The notes under the pieces are model-generated. The model saw only the letters and a list, made by a program, of their open reading frames with translations. It did not search any database and was not told the DNA's origin. A stretch of 19,072 nt of DNA from an uncultured Eubacteriales bacterium (lineage in GTDB: Bacteria; Bacillota; Clostridia; Oscillospirales; Acutalibacteraceae), in assembly GCA_948762645.1 (NCBI GenBank), contig CAQBRY010000008.1:1-19072 (forward strand). The letters run 5' to 3'. Position numbers and translations under genes: made by a program. Position 1 is the first letter of the stretch. Every line of letters starts with the position of its first letter. Positions 1-7,253 of the stretch are shown here, in pieces.

Positions 1-1
1 A

Positions 2-52
2 GAAGTAGGAATGAAACATAAAAGTTTACAACTTTTTATAAGTTTTCAGTAA
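2..52 (+). CDS. C-terminal tail of an upstream gene (partial)
   Basis: An open frame enters from the left edge and ends at TAA (50-52), 10 bases before the next start. Only 16 codons are visible, ending in the residues LQLFISFQ. The assignment rests on position alone: genes here are packed closely and the next gene has its own ribosome-binding site. It could be chance open frame in AT-rich DNA. No function can be read. Confidence 0.3.
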   Translation, partial: EVGMKHKSLQLFISFQ

Positions 53-62
53 CGGAGAGAAT

Positions 63-548
63 ATGTTAAGAGCAATAGAATTTAAAGATAAAAGATTTGA
101 AACCAAAGATGATTATAATTTTTTTGATATTACATCTGATAATATGATTATTTTATGTAATAATTATAGAATAATGCATTTTCTTACTGATGAAATTATA
201 AATACAGTTAATGGAAAAGCAGAATATAATAATTATGATTGTGATGAAAATGATATTGGAAAAGCAAAATCATTATTATGTTTTAAGCTTCAAAGAATAA
301 TTGAAATAAACGAGCAAAAAATTACATTGGCATTAGAACCATCAATAATTTATAAAGCAAATAAGATTTCAGATATATGGTTATTTGATTGTAATAAAAA
401 AGATGGAATTTATAAAGAGTATATTTATCCTATAGATATTTTTAAAGGAAGTTGTAAAACTTGGAATAAAGGAAAGGGAAAAGATGAAATATATAAAAAT
501 ATTTGTAATGGGCAATATGGAACTTATGATGGTAATTGGATAAAATAA
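63..548 (+). CDS. Hypothetical protein, 161 aa
   Basis: I do not recognise this protein. It begins at ATG after a usable ribosome-binding site (CGGAGAGA) and ends at TAA. It is soluble-looking, with no signal peptide or membrane segment, and mixes charged stretches with hydrophobic strands (MIILCNNYRIMHFL near residues 28-41). The C-terminal 30 residues are rich in Gly, Lys, Asn and Trp (TWNKGKGKDEIYK), which suggests an exposed tail. Four cysteines are scattered and form no metal-binding pair. It is separated by 20 bases from the next gene and probably shares its transcript. Length, codon use and the absence of lesions support a real gene; function is unknown. Confidence 0.8.
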   Translation: MLRAIEFKDKRFETKDDYNFFDITSDNMIILCNNYRIMHFLTDEIINTVNGKAEYNNYDCDENDIGKAKSLLCFKLQRIIEINEQKITLALEPSIIYKANKISDIWLFDCNKKDGIYKEYIYPIDIFKGSCKTWNKGKGKDEIYKNICNGQYGTYDGNWIK

Positions 549-568
549 TTTTTTTATGTGGGTGAATT

Positions 569-931
569 ATGAAAAAAATAAAAGAATTTTTACTTAATAA
601 TAAATATGAAATATATGAAGATAAGTTAAATAACATAATTGAAGGGAATAATGAGTTTTTACACATTCTTGTTATGAAAAAAGATGAAGGGAAGTATCTT
701 GTTAGAAATGCTATTGGATGTTATTTTGATAGATGGGCAAATAGCGGAACGGAATTTTGGGTAAATTCAGAAGATGAAGTTATAAAATATTTTTCTGAAA
801 AAACTAAATGCATCACAGATGCCGTAGGAGAATTAGTTTATACAGTTATAGAAGAGTCTGAATGGGCCAATAGCGATGAAAAAATAAGAAAAATGATTGA
901 TGGATTATATTCACTTATTAAAGATGAATAA
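569..931 (+). CDS. Hypothetical protein, 120 aa
   Basis: Unrecognised small acidic protein starting at ATG behind GTGGGTGAATT and ending at TAA. The middle (residues 35-75) alternates hydrophobic and polar residues and holds an aromatic-rich stretch, GCYFDRWANSGTEFW. The C-terminal half (AVGELVYTVIEESEWANSDEKIRKMIDGLYSLIKDE, in pieces) looks helical and amphipathic. There is no Cys pair, signal peptide or membrane segment. It lies between two other + strand genes with short gaps, as in an early or accessory phage operon. The reading frame is intact. I assign no function. Confidence 0.78.
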   Translation: MKKIKEFLLNNKYEIYEDKLNNIIEGNNEFLHILVMKKDEGKYLVRNAIGCYFDRWANSGTEFWVNSEDEVIKYFSEKTKCITDAVGELVYTVIEESEWANSDEKIRKMIDGLYSLIKDE

Positions 932-993
932 AAAAATAAATTGAATTTTTATTATGAAAGAATAAATTTGATCGTTGTAGAAAAGGAAAAATT

Positions 994-1782
994 ATGAAAA
1001 ATTTGAGTAAAGAAGAAAAACAAAAAGAAAAAGAAAATGGATTGAATAATATAAAAAGAAAAATTCCATATCTTAATACTCCATCATATTTTTTTAATAT
1101 AGGTGATAAAGTAAGTTATGGTGCAATGAAAGAAAGTATTATTGAAGATATTTTATATGATGGGAAAGTTTATATTTTAAAATGTATTGCAACAAATAAT
1201 AATTATGGCAATCCATATAATTATGAAACATATAGAGTTGCTACTTGGGTAGATGTAAGACCTATAGTTGGTGTTACAGATACAAAATTTTCGAAAAACC
1301 AAGATGTAAAATTAGACTTTTATAATTCTACAATAGAGAATTTGTTGTTAAAAAAATATCATTTTGGCATAGATTTTGAACCAGATTATCAAAGAAAATA
1401 TGTTTGGAATCAAAAAGATAAAGAACTTTTGTTAGATAGTATTTTTAAAAATATTGATATTGGAAAATTTGTATTGATTCATATATCTGATGAAGAATGG
1501 CATAAAAGAGGTTTAGGCTATGAAATACTTGATGGTAAGCAACGTTTAAATACTCTCATTGAATTTTATGAAAATAGAATTGCTTATAATGGAAAATGTT
1601 TTAATGATTTGAGTGGAATGGATAAGATAACTTTTACAGAACATCAAGTGGCAGTCGCAGAGGTAAAGGAAATGGATAAAAAGACAGTATTAAAATATTT
1701 CCTTATGCTTAATAGAACAGGAAAATCTATGGATGAATCACATTTAGTAGAAGTAGAAAAGATGTTGGATAATATGAAATAA
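994..1782 (+). CDS. DUF262 (ParB/Srx-fold) protein with extra N-terminal domain, 262 aa
   Basis: The DUF262 domain occupies roughly residues 105-250. The two signature sites are both present: DYQRKYVW (131-138) and the nucleotide-binding-type loop DGKQRLNTL (180-188). A third conserved block near the end, LNRTGKSM, matches the usual N.(G)G region. Residues 30-92 form a separate, glycine-rich beta-like region beginning FFNIGDKVSYG, resembling the SH3-like extensions often placed before phage DUF262 domains. DUF262 is the N-terminal half of GmrSD-type nucleases, where the DGQQR motif is needed for NTP-dependent cleavage; here no HNH or GmrD partner domain follows, so the activity is uncertain. 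ATG start after AAAAGGAAAA. It is the best preserved of three DUF262 copies in the first 5.4 kb. Confidence 0.88.
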   Translation: MKNLSKEEKQKEKENGLNNIKRKIPYLNTPSYFFNIGDKVSYGAMKESIIEDILYDGKVYILKCIATNNNYGNPYNYETYRVATWVDVRPIVGVTDTKFSKNQDVKLDFYNSTIENLLLKKYHFGIDFEPDYQRKYVWNQKDKELLLDSIFKNIDIGKFVLIHISDEEWHKRGLGYEILDGKQRLNTLIEFYENRIAYNGKCFNDLSGMDKITFTEHQVAVAEVKEMDKKTVLKYFLMLNRTGKSMDESHLVEVEKMLDNMK

Positions 1783-1823
1783 GTAGTTAAAAACTTGATT
1801 TTAAGAAAGGAGGGTGTTTTTGG

Positions 1824-2102
1824 ATGATTTTATATACTAAAGATGGTGATAAGGTAAAATGTATTAAATTAAAATATCCACCAAGAATCAACAGCAAGAA
1901 TGATTATTGGGATAACTTTGAGAGAAATATCAATAATCAGAAGACAAAATTCTGGTTTACTGTGAGAACAAATAGATGTTATTTTTATTTTGTGTTTCAA
2001 AATGAATGGTATAAAACTGATATGAGTAGCGTGGATGGTGTAGACTTATGGCATTACCTTCAGGAAATGGGAGAAGAATTATACGATAATAGAAAGGAAT
2101 AA
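1824..2102 (+). CDS. Hypothetical protein, 92 aa
   Basis: Small protein I do not recognise. The start is set by a very strong site, AAAGGAGGGTG, about ten bases ahead of the ATG. It is rich in aromatic residues (Tyr, Trp, Phe) and basic in its N-terminal half, then acidic at the C-terminus (LQEMGEELYDNRKE). A strand-like block TKFWFTVRTNRCYFYFVFQNEWY (about residues 40-62, broken here by charged residues) suggests a small beta sheet. It ends at TAA three bases before the next gene's ATG, so the two are probably translationally linked. Confidence 0.78.
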   Translation: MILYTKDGDKVKCIKLKYPPRINSKNDYWDNFERNINNQKTKFWFTVRTNRCYFYFVFQNEWYKTDMSSVDGVDLWHYLQEMGEELYDNRKE

Positions 2103-2105
2103 AGT

Positions 2106-2582
2106 ATGGAATATGCAAAATATTATGATGTGTCTAAACTAGTTGATGAAATGCAAGAAAAAGAAGAAATATATAGTTATCCAGTGGGCGATGATAAATT
2201 TAAAGGTGTTTATGTGTGTATGGATACAAAAGATTTTTGGATTAGTCGTATTCTTAAAGGATATAATGAAAAATATGAAGAAAATGAAAATACATATTTT
2301 ATAGAAAGAAATAAAATTAGTATTTATAATGTAATGGATAAATTATATGATCAATTTAAAAAGCAACTTCCTGAATTTAAAGAAAATGATTTATCATATA
2401 TATGCAAAAATAAAGTACATGATTATTTTAGAGGATTTAAAACCAAAGATATTATTAAAGCAGTTATTATTTTAGATGATGAAGATGGATTAAGTAATTG
2501 GGATTATTGTGAAACAAATTCTTTGGAGGAGGCTATAGAAATTATTGACGATGGTTATGGAATTTTAAAAAATATTGTATAA
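2106..2582 (+). CDS. Hypothetical acidic protein, 158 aa
   Basis: Unrecognised, strongly acidic, soluble protein. Its ATG follows the previous gene's TAA after three bases, and AGAAAGGAATAA upstream supplies the ribosome-binding site. Visible features are a lysine/glutamate-rich helix-like stretch (residues 60-100) and an acidic C-terminal third (ILDDEDGLSNWDYCE, then SLEEAIEIIDDGYG). There are no catalytic motifs, Cys pairs or membrane segments. The frame is intact and ends at TAA. It may form one operon with the two genes before it. Confidence 0.78.
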   Translation: MEYAKYYDVSKLVDEMQEKEEIYSYPVGDDKFKGVYVCMDTKDFWISRILKGYNEKYEENENTYFIERNKISIYNVMDKLYDQFKKQLPEFKENDLSYICKNKVHDYFRGFKTKDIIKAVIILDDEDGLSNWDYCETNSLEEAIEIIDDGYGILKNIV

Positions 2583-2598
2583 ATTGGAGGGAAAATAA

Positions 2599-2763
2599 TT
2601 AGTAGAATGTGATAAAAATTGTAAAATATGTAAACATCTTAATGGGAAAGTAGATAATAAAGGGTATCTGTAGGGATATGAGTGTTTAAAGTATAATGAT
2701 AGTGTATTTGAAGAACAATTTTATAATATAAAAATATTTAAGACAATGGAAGATTTTAAATAA
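2599..2763 (+). pseudogene. Small cysteine-rich protein with lost start and in-frame TAG
   Basis: A conserved-looking frame follows an ideal ribosome-binding site (GGAGG at 2586-2590), but the codon at the expected distance is TTA, not TTG or ATG. Reading on gives VECDKNCKICKHLNG, an in-frame TAG at 2671-2673, then GYECLKYNDSVFEEQ to a TAA at 2761-2763. The cysteine pattern (C-X3-C-X2-C ... C) resembles small phage zinc-binding proteins and the partial gene at the right edge of the window. One G-to-A change would restore a TTG start, and one change at the TAG would restore a sense codon. Either the gene is dead, or it is read in a way not visible here. Confidence 0.5.
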
Positions 2764-2789
2764 TTATATTAAAATTAAAGGGAAAATAT

Positions 2790-3095
2790 ATGGAAAAAAT
2801 TTTAAATCAAAATCAATATGGTTGGTTAGCTCCTGATGGTACTTTTTATCCTGTAGGATTTGGAGAACATCAAGCATGGGCTGCTAACTATTTGTTAAAA
2901 TTATATAATGACGGAAAAATGTTTTATGAACAAATTAGTTTAAAAGACAAAAATGTAGGAGATTTATTGATTGATATGAATTGGATTTTAATTCATAACC
3001 CGCATGGGTATGGATTAAAAATAACAAGAGATTTATCAAAAAGAATTACAATAAAACAAAAAGATTATTTAAATAAGATAGGATTGATATATTGA
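2790..3095 (+). CDS. Hypothetical protein with GWLAPDGTFYPV motif, 101 aa
   Basis: The N-terminus holds the block YGWLAPDGTFYPVGFGEHQAWA (residues 10-31, given as one motif with key residues G-W, PDG, E-H-W). I recall similar 'GWIAPDG.FYP...EH..WA' openings in small proteins from phages and mobile elements of Clostridia, function unknown. The rest is a compact alpha/beta protein with no metal or catalytic signature. ATG start after AAAGGGAAAA. The TGA stop (3093-3095) overlaps the TTG start of the next DUF262 gene, which argues that TGA acts as a stop here. If TGA were read as Trp, the protein would be 14 residues longer. Confidence 0.8.
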   Translation: MEKILNQNQYGWLAPDGTFYPVGFGEHQAWAANYLLKLYNDGKMFYEQISLKDKNVGDLLIDMNWILIHNPHGYGLKITRDLSKRITIKQKDYLNKIGLIY

Positions 3096-3568
3096 GTAAA
3101 CGAATATTTAAAGAATTATATGAATCTAATATAAGTTTTAGTACAGTTTTTTTGAATGTTTTTAAAATTATAGAAATGTTAAAAAAAGATGATATTATAT
3201 TAAATAAAAATTATTATAAAACAAGAAATAATATATGGGATGATAAAAAACAAAGTAAGTTTATTGAATCATTAATATTGAGAATGCCTATTTCATGTTT
3301 TTATTTTGAAGAAAATGAAAAAGGAAATTATATTGTTATAGATGGTTGGCAAAGATTAAATACATTACATGATTTTATAAATACTAAAGAGTTATATTTA
3401 AATAATTTGAATTATACTAATACAATGGAATTTGAAGGTTATTTTTTTGAAAATCTTCCAGTATATATTCAAAGAAGAATATTAGAACAAAATTTTACTA
3501 TATATACTATAAATAGGGGTGTTCCTCAAAATACAAAAAATGATATAATTGAAAGAATACAAGGGTGA
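3092..3568 (+). CDS. DUF262 protein, C-terminally shortened, 158 aa
   Basis: The second DUF262 copy. It carries the loop IDGWQRLNTL (residues 83-92) and the downstream family block LPVYIQRRILEQNFTIYTI with NRGVPQNTKNDI. The first signature is altered: the region equivalent to xxFQRxxVW reads NYYKTRNNIW (40-49), so the usual Gln-Arg pair is not aligned. The frame stops at TGA (3566-3568) right after ERIQG, where family members continue with a Gly-rich loop and a helix. Reading through TGA adds only 11 unrelated residues. It is therefore probably a truncated, inactive copy. The TTG start overlaps the previous stop and its ribosome-binding site is weak. Confidence 0.7.
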   Translation: MSKRIFKELYESNISFSTVFLNVFKIIEMLKKDDIILNKNYYKTRNNIWDDKKQSKFIESLILRMPISCFYFEENEKGNYIVIDGWQRLNTLHDFINTKELYLNNLNYTNTMEFEGYFFENLPVYIQRRILEQNFTIYTINRGVPQNTKNDIIERIQG

Positions 3569-3579
3569 ATTAAAAAAAA

Positions 3580-3760
3580 GTTGTACATAAGTATAAAGTA
3601 AAATTAAAATCAAATGAATATCACTATGAAAATAAGGGTAGAAAATCTTATATAAAGTATTAAAGATGATGAAGAAGGAGAATTTATAAGGTTTTCATTT
3701 CCAAAAGGAACAAAACAATGTCCGTGTTGTGAAATAAATATTGATTGGGATTATAAGTAA
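3580..3760 (+). pseudogene. Small protein with +1 frameshift and no normal start
   Basis: Two frames join into one sensible small protein. The first part (from about 3580) reads YKVKLKSNEYHYENKGRKSYIK and stops at TAA 3661-3663. Removing one T near 3658-3661 continues into IKDDEEGEFIRFSF and a C-P-C-C cysteine cluster, ending WDYK at TAA 3758-3760. The first half has no ATG, GTG or TTG in frame. The C-terminal CPCC suggests a small metal-binding protein. Function is unknown; the gene looks inactivated, or the sequence contains an error. Confidence 0.45.
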
Positions 3761-3805
3761 TATATAAGTAATAAAAGTCTGTTTTCATAGGAGGGACGGA
3801 ATAGA

Positions 3806-4042
3806 ATGATTAATAAAAATTTTCCGATAAAAGAGTGTCTAAAATGTGGTGGTAAAATGTTTACTGTTAAACAGTATATACATGGATATGGAGAATATTA
3901 TGTTAATTTAGATAATGGAAAAATTGAATCTACAGAATTACACGATAATTTATTTTATAAGAATTCTGGAAAATATGCTATTTGTACTGATTGTGGAAAG
4001 CGTTTATTTAGAATTGATGATAATTTAAATGTTATTCAATGA
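3806..4042 (+). CDS. Small zinc-ribbon-like protein, 78 aa
   Basis: Two CxxC pairs, ECLKCGGKMF (residues 9-18) and ICTDCGKRLFR (about 59-69), frame a 40-residue loop. This is the layout of a small treble-clef or zinc-ribbon protein, likely binding one zinc ion. No other domain is present, so it could be a nucleic-acid or protein-binding adaptor; that is inference from the fold only. The start is set by a strong ribosome-binding site (AGGAGGGACGG) before the ATG. It ends in TGA followed directly by TAA (4040-4045), so reading TGA as Trp would add a single residue. Confidence 0.8.
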   Translation: MINKNFPIKECLKCGGKMFTVKQYIHGYGEYYVNLDNGKIESTELHDNLFYKNSGKYAICTDCGKRLFRIDDNLNVIQ

Positions 4043-4113
4043 TAAAATTGATTTTTATTGGAAGGTAAAAGGAATAAATGCTGAGTGAGTATTTTTGATT
4101 TTAAGGATAAAAT

Positions 4114-4294
4114 ATGATGGATGGAATACTAAATAGTTTGACTCTTTATAAAGTAACATTTCACGGAGAAGCATATGTTTTGGAAGAGCCAAAGGAAGAA
4201 ACGAGAAGATATACAGAAAAATGCTAATTATTTAAATAAAGTTGTAGATGAGATAATTGGAAAAGTAAAATATAATCAAATAAGGGGTGTATAA
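4114..4294 (+). pseudogene. Small hypothetical protein split by +1 A frameshift
   Basis: An ATG after AAGGATAAA opens a frame reading LTLYKVTFHGEAYVLEEPKE and RRYTE, then stops at TAA 4225-4227. Removing one A from the A5 run at 4217-4221 joins it to NANYLNKVVDEIIGKVKY and ends at TAA 4292-4294, two bases before the next ATG. The joined product is about 59 aa and looks continuous. No function is recognised. The spacing to the next gene and the sensible second half argue that the joined frame is the ancestral one. Confidence 0.5.
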
Positions 4295-4295
4295 T

Positions 4296-4634
4296 ATGAA
4301 TAGATTAGTTGAGAAAATAAATTTTGGTTATGGTGATATGTATGTGTATGGAGAAGCTGATTTTGAAGCTAATCAGGTTATGCAAGAACCATTAGAAAAA
4401 TTATTTAAGTTTGAAAAAACAGAAGAAGAAAATCATTGGAGATATTTTATTAAACTTAATAATAGTAATGATTTTGTTGTAGATTGTGAAGTACTATCAG
4501 AGGGACTTCCATTATGTGGTGGTGATTTTACAGTGGCGAAATGTTTTTTAAGAATAGAAGAATTAATAGAATGGGTAAAAGAAAATACATTTTTAGAAAA
4601 TGAAGATTATCATATTGAATGCTATATAATATAA
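4296..4634 (+). CDS. Hypothetical protein, 112 aa
   Basis: Unrecognised acidic protein. I chose the ATG at 4296, eight bases after AAGGGG, over an in-frame GTG at 4287 that would sit on the ribosome-binding site itself. The protein runs from a glycine/tyrosine-rich start (KINFGYGDMYVYGEADF) through HWRYFIKLNN to a Cys-containing loop (LSEGLPLCGGDF) and an amphipathic C-terminal helix (IEELIEWVKENTF). It has the look of a single alpha/beta domain. No membrane segment or catalytic motif is seen. It ends at TAA. Confidence 0.78.
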   Translation: MNRLVEKINFGYGDMYVYGEADFEANQVMQEPLEKLFKFEKTEEENHWRYFIKLNNSNDFVVDCEVLSEGLPLCGGDFTVAKCFLRIEELIEWVKENTFLENEDYHIECYII

Positions 4635-4665
4635 GTAATATTTTTAATGATAGGTGAAAAATAAA

Positions 4666-4863
4666 ATGATATTTAAAATGAATGAAACAGAAAAAGCATA
4701 TCCAAAACAAGGAGTAACTGATAAGGAAGGTGAATATAGTTTTCTTCGTACAGAGTGTGGAAATTCATGGTATTCTGTAGATACCAATCCGATGAGAAGA
4801 AATAATTGTATATGTCCTAAGTGTGGAAAGATAATAAAAGTTACAATGAAAGGAATTTTATGA
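4666..4863 (+). CDS. Small zinc-binding-like protein, 65 aa
   Basis: Start placed at the ATG at 4666, eight bases after AGGTGA; the GTG at 4654 overlaps that site. The protein holds one clear CPKCG pair (ICPKCGKIIK, near residue 50) plus an earlier pair of cysteines (ECGNSW and NNCICPKC), so four ligands for one zinc are available. It is otherwise polar and basic. The TGA stop at 4861 overlaps the ATG at 4860 of the following damaged DUF262 gene (ATGA). If that TGA were read as Trp, this protein would fuse directly in frame to the DUF262 protein. Confidence 0.7.
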   Translation: MIFKMNETEKAYPKQGVTDKEGEYSFLRTECGNSWYSVDTNPMRRNNCICPKCGKIIKVTMKGIL

Positions 4864-5436
4864 AAAAAAATAATTTATTTTAAGGATGTTCCACAATTTA
4901 CTTCTATGGGAAGTTATCAAGTATGTTGTCCGCTTCCAAGTCTTGTAAAATTTATTGAAGATGAAGTTTCTGAAATGGGATTACAACTTAATCCAGATTT
5001 TCAGCGAGGACATGTCTGAACAGAAGAACAACAAATTGCTTGGATAGAATATCATTTACGTGGCGGCAAAAGCGGAAATATAATTTATCTGAATAATCCA
5101 TTTTGGAATAGTAATAAAAAACCAAAAGAAAATGAATATAAAGATTATGTGTGTGTGGATGGATTACAACGGATTACTGTAGCACAAAGATTTATACATA
5201 ATGAAATAAAAGTTTTTGATTCATATTATGAAGAATTTCAGGATAGTATACGATTATTAGATGCATGTATGTTTTTAAATGTGAATGATTTGAAATTTGA
5301 AAAAGAAGTTTTAAATGTGAATGATTTGAAATTTGAAAAAGAAGTTTTACAGTGGTATATTGATATGAACGCTGGCGGAACGCCACATACAGCAGAAGAA
5401 ATATTTAGAGTTAAAAAACTTATAGACAAGCTTTAG
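4860..5436 (+). pseudogene. DUF262 gene: A8 frameshift, in-frame TGA at Trp, 36-bp duplication
   Basis: The third DUF262 copy. The frame reads KKIIYFKDVPQF, SLVKFIEDEV, NPDFQRGHV, then TGA (5017-5019), TEEQQIAWIEYHL, and the loop VDGLQRITVAQRF. The family has Trp at the TGA site (FQRxxVW). An ATG at 4860 lies one base out of frame because of an A8 run (4863-4870); seven A would give a perfect start. Alternatively, the upstream zinc protein reads straight into it if TGA 4861-4863 is also sense. A 12-residue unit, LNVNDLKFEKEV, is duplicated in tandem. Both signature motifs survive, so loss is recent or the lesions are bypassed. Ends at TAG (5434-5436). Confidence 0.75.
5273..5344 (+). repeat. 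36-bp perfect tandem duplication (2 copies)
   Basis: Two identical 36-base units abut at 5273-5308 and 5309-5344, followed by four more matching bases (TTTT). Each encodes twelve codons, so the reading frame is kept. With one copy removed, the protein matches the spacing expected between the DUF262 core and its C-terminal QWYIDMNAGG block. Complete identity suggests a recent replication-slippage event. Confidence 0.95.
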
Positions 5437-5450
5437 AAAGGGTATTTATT

Positions 5451-5927
5451 ATGAATAAAAAAGAATATGATAAACTTATCGAATTAAAATCAGGACAAAT
5501 TCCAGTAGTTCAAATATTTAATTTGAATAATAAGGCTGATAGAACTTTATTATATGGTTATACATGTGATAAAGATACTTTTCATGTATACATTAAAAAT
5601 ATGAAAATTCATATTATTACATATACAACTGATTTTAGAAATAATAAACCAGATTTTATAAAAGAAATTTTAATAAAATCAAATAATGATTATATACTAA
5701 ATAAAAGATTGTATCCAGAAACTTGTGATTATGAATTTTGTGAAATATTAAAACAAATTGGATATAATTTACCATTTACATTATGGAATTATGATAGACC
5801 AATTTCTCAGTTTTATGGTTTTACTTTAGAAGATAGAAAATGTTGTGAAAATTGTGGTGTAATAGAAGCATCGTATTGTAATAAATGTGTAGAGTATAAT
5901 AAATGGTTTCGTAAGAAAGAAGAATAA
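5451..5927 (+). CDS. Hypothetical protein with C-terminal zinc ribbon, 158 aa
   Basis: ATG after AAAGGGTATTT. Residues 1-120 form an unrecognised alpha/beta region. The C-terminus has a double CxxC motif, CCENCGVIEASYCNKC (about residues 133-148), typical of a small zinc ribbon, followed by a basic tail WFRKKEE. The gene stops exactly where the tnpB remnant begins: the last base of its TAA (5927) is the first base of the TnpB-like frame. The insertion or deletion junction may therefore have trimmed or replaced its original 3' end. Function is unknown; a nucleic-acid-binding role is possible from the zinc ribbon but unproven. Confidence 0.75.
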   Translation: MNKKEYDKLIELKSGQIPVVQIFNLNNKADRTLLYGYTCDKDTFHVYIKNMKIHIITYTTDFRNNKPDFIKEILIKSNNDYILNKRLYPETCDYEFCEILKQIGYNLPFTLWNYDRPISQFYGFTLEDRKCCENCGVIEASYCNKCVEYNKWFRKKEE

Positions 5928-6217
5928 GTCAGATATGTTCTGCTTGTGGATATAAGAATATAGAAACAAAAAATTTATCCATAAGGGAGTGGATATGTCC
6001 CGTTTGTGGAGTATGGCATGATAGGGATGTTAATGCTGTAAAAAATATTTTAACAGAAGGATTAAAACAAATGGTACAAGTTAATAAAATACAAATAGGG
6101 ACGGTTCAGCCCGAATTAACGCCTGTGGAGATAGTAGGTTACGAGGTCGATGAAGCAGGAAGCCCATTGACTTTAGACAATGGGCAGTTCACGAATGTAG
6201 ATAGAAGAGAGAATTAA
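5927..6217 (+). mobile_element. 3' remnant of tnpB (IS200/IS605-type), about 96 codons
   Basis: An open frame with no start encodes the C-terminal end of a TnpB/OrfB protein. The zinc ribbon SQICSACGY ... CPVCG is followed by the diagnostic WHDRDVNAVKNIL, where the Asp belongs to the RuvC III motif. The ending EAGSP, then GQFTNVDRREN, is the usual TnpB tail. RuvC I and II and the whole N-terminus are missing, so no active nuclease is made. G+C is clearly higher than in the flanking genes, consistent with an origin outside the element. It sits immediately upstream of the RlaP-CCA gene pair, which shares the milder base composition. Confidence 0.88.
6162..6185 (+). repeat. Right-end hairpin of the IS200/IS605-type remnant
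   Basis: A perfect 8-bp stem, GCCCATTG / CAATGGGC, encloses an 8-base loop inside the last codons of tnpB. Subterminal hairpins overlapping the 3' end of tnpB are typical of these elements, where they serve transposition and form part of the omega RNA scaffold. The element's exact right boundary cannot be fixed, because the next gene starts 36 bases later. Confidence 0.65.
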
Positions 6218-6221
6218 AAGA

Positions 6222-7253
6222 ATGAATATTAAACAGATTAAAGAAAAATTGAAAACAAATGAGTATGATTTTCTAAGAGAAAATAAGTATTTAGGCGATA
6301 ATGTTATTTTAATTGGCCTAGGTGGTTCATACGCATATGGAACAGCAATAGATGGGAAAAGTGATATAGATCTCAGAGGGATATCGTTAAATACAAAAAA
6401 TGAAATTTTATTAGGAAATGGTTTTGAACAGGTAGAAGACAAAGAAACAGATACGGTTATTTATTCCTTTAATAAAATCATAAAATTATTATCTGGATGT
6501 AATCCTAATGTTATTGAGTTGCTTGGTTTAAAAAAAGAACATTATTTATATATAAATCCAATAGGACAAGAACTGTTGAATAATTCAAATTTATTTTTGT
6601 CAAAAAATGCTGTTTATACGTTTGGTTCATATGCGACAGCAGAATTAAGACGTTTAGATAACAAAGCTGTTAGATTGGTTAATCAGGAGCAGAGAGAAAT
6701 ACACATCTTGAACAGCATTATGAACGCATATCATACTTTTCCAGAAAAATATTTTTATTTTGAAGAAGATAGTATTAAGTTATATATTGATAAATCTGAA
6801 CAGGAAGAATATAATACAGAAATTTTTATGGATATAAATTTGCATCATTATCCATTGAGAGATTATAAATCAATGTGGTCTGAAATGAATAATGTTGTGA
6901 AGGATTATTCTAAGATTGGCAAGAGAAATAAAAATGCTATTGAGCATAATAAGTTGGGAAAACACATGATGCACCTTATCAGGCTTTATATGATGTGCCT
7001 GGATATTCTTAAATATGAAAAAATTGTGACGTACAGAGAAAAAGAACATGATCTTCTTATTGATATTCGCAATGGAAAGTTTCTTGATGGAGATAGACAG
7101 CCAATACCTGAGTTTTATGAAATGGTTGATGATTATGAGAAGAAATTAGAGTATGCAAAGAATAATACAAATCTTCCAAATAATCCAAACTATAAGCGGA
7201 TCAATGAATTTGTAGCAAGTGTGAATGAGAAAGTGGTGAAAAATGAGATTTAA
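6222..7253 (+). CDS. RlaP-like nucleotidyltransferase, 343 aa
   Basis: DNA polymerase beta-superfamily nucleotidyltransferase. The active-site signature is GGSYAYGT (residues 34-41) followed by SDIDLRG (47-53), whose two aspartates bind the metal ions. The length and C-terminal helical half (HNKLGKHMMHLIRLYMM, near residue 250) fit the predicted nucleotidyltransferase family PF10127 (RlaP, RNA-ligase-associated). The family has been linked by genomic context to RNA repair; substrate unproven. The ATG follows GAAGAGAGAATTAAAAG. The stop TAA overlaps the next gene's start by 11 bases, so it is probably translationally coupled to the CCA-adding enzyme. The frame is intact and less AT-rich than the flanks. 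It may have come from a bacterial host. Confidence 0.85.
   Translation: MNIKQIKEKLKTNEYDFLRENKYLGDNVILIGLGGSYAYGTAIDGKSDIDLRGISLNTKNEILLGNGFEQVEDKETDTVIYSFNKIIKLLSGCNPNVIELLGLKKEHYLYINPIGQELLNNSNLFLSKNAVYTFGSYATAELRRLDNKAVRLVNQEQREIHILNSIMNAYHTFPEKYFYFEEDSIKLYIDKSEQEEYNTEIFMDINLHHYPLRDYKSMWSEMNNVVKDYSKIGKRNKNAIEHNKLGKHMMHLIRLYMMCLDILKYEKIVTYREKEHDLLIDIRNGKFLDGDRQPIPEFYEMVDDYEKKLEYAKNNTNLPNNPNYKRINEFVASVNEKVVKNEI

Noticed and set aside
5273..5344. 36-bp direct repeats as a CRISPR-like array
   Set aside because: The copies abut with no spacer, there are only two, and they are in frame within a DUF262 gene.
5927..6217. Active TnpB or omega-RNA-guided nuclease
   Set aside because: The N-terminal two thirds, including RuvC I and II, are absent, so only a remnant is present.
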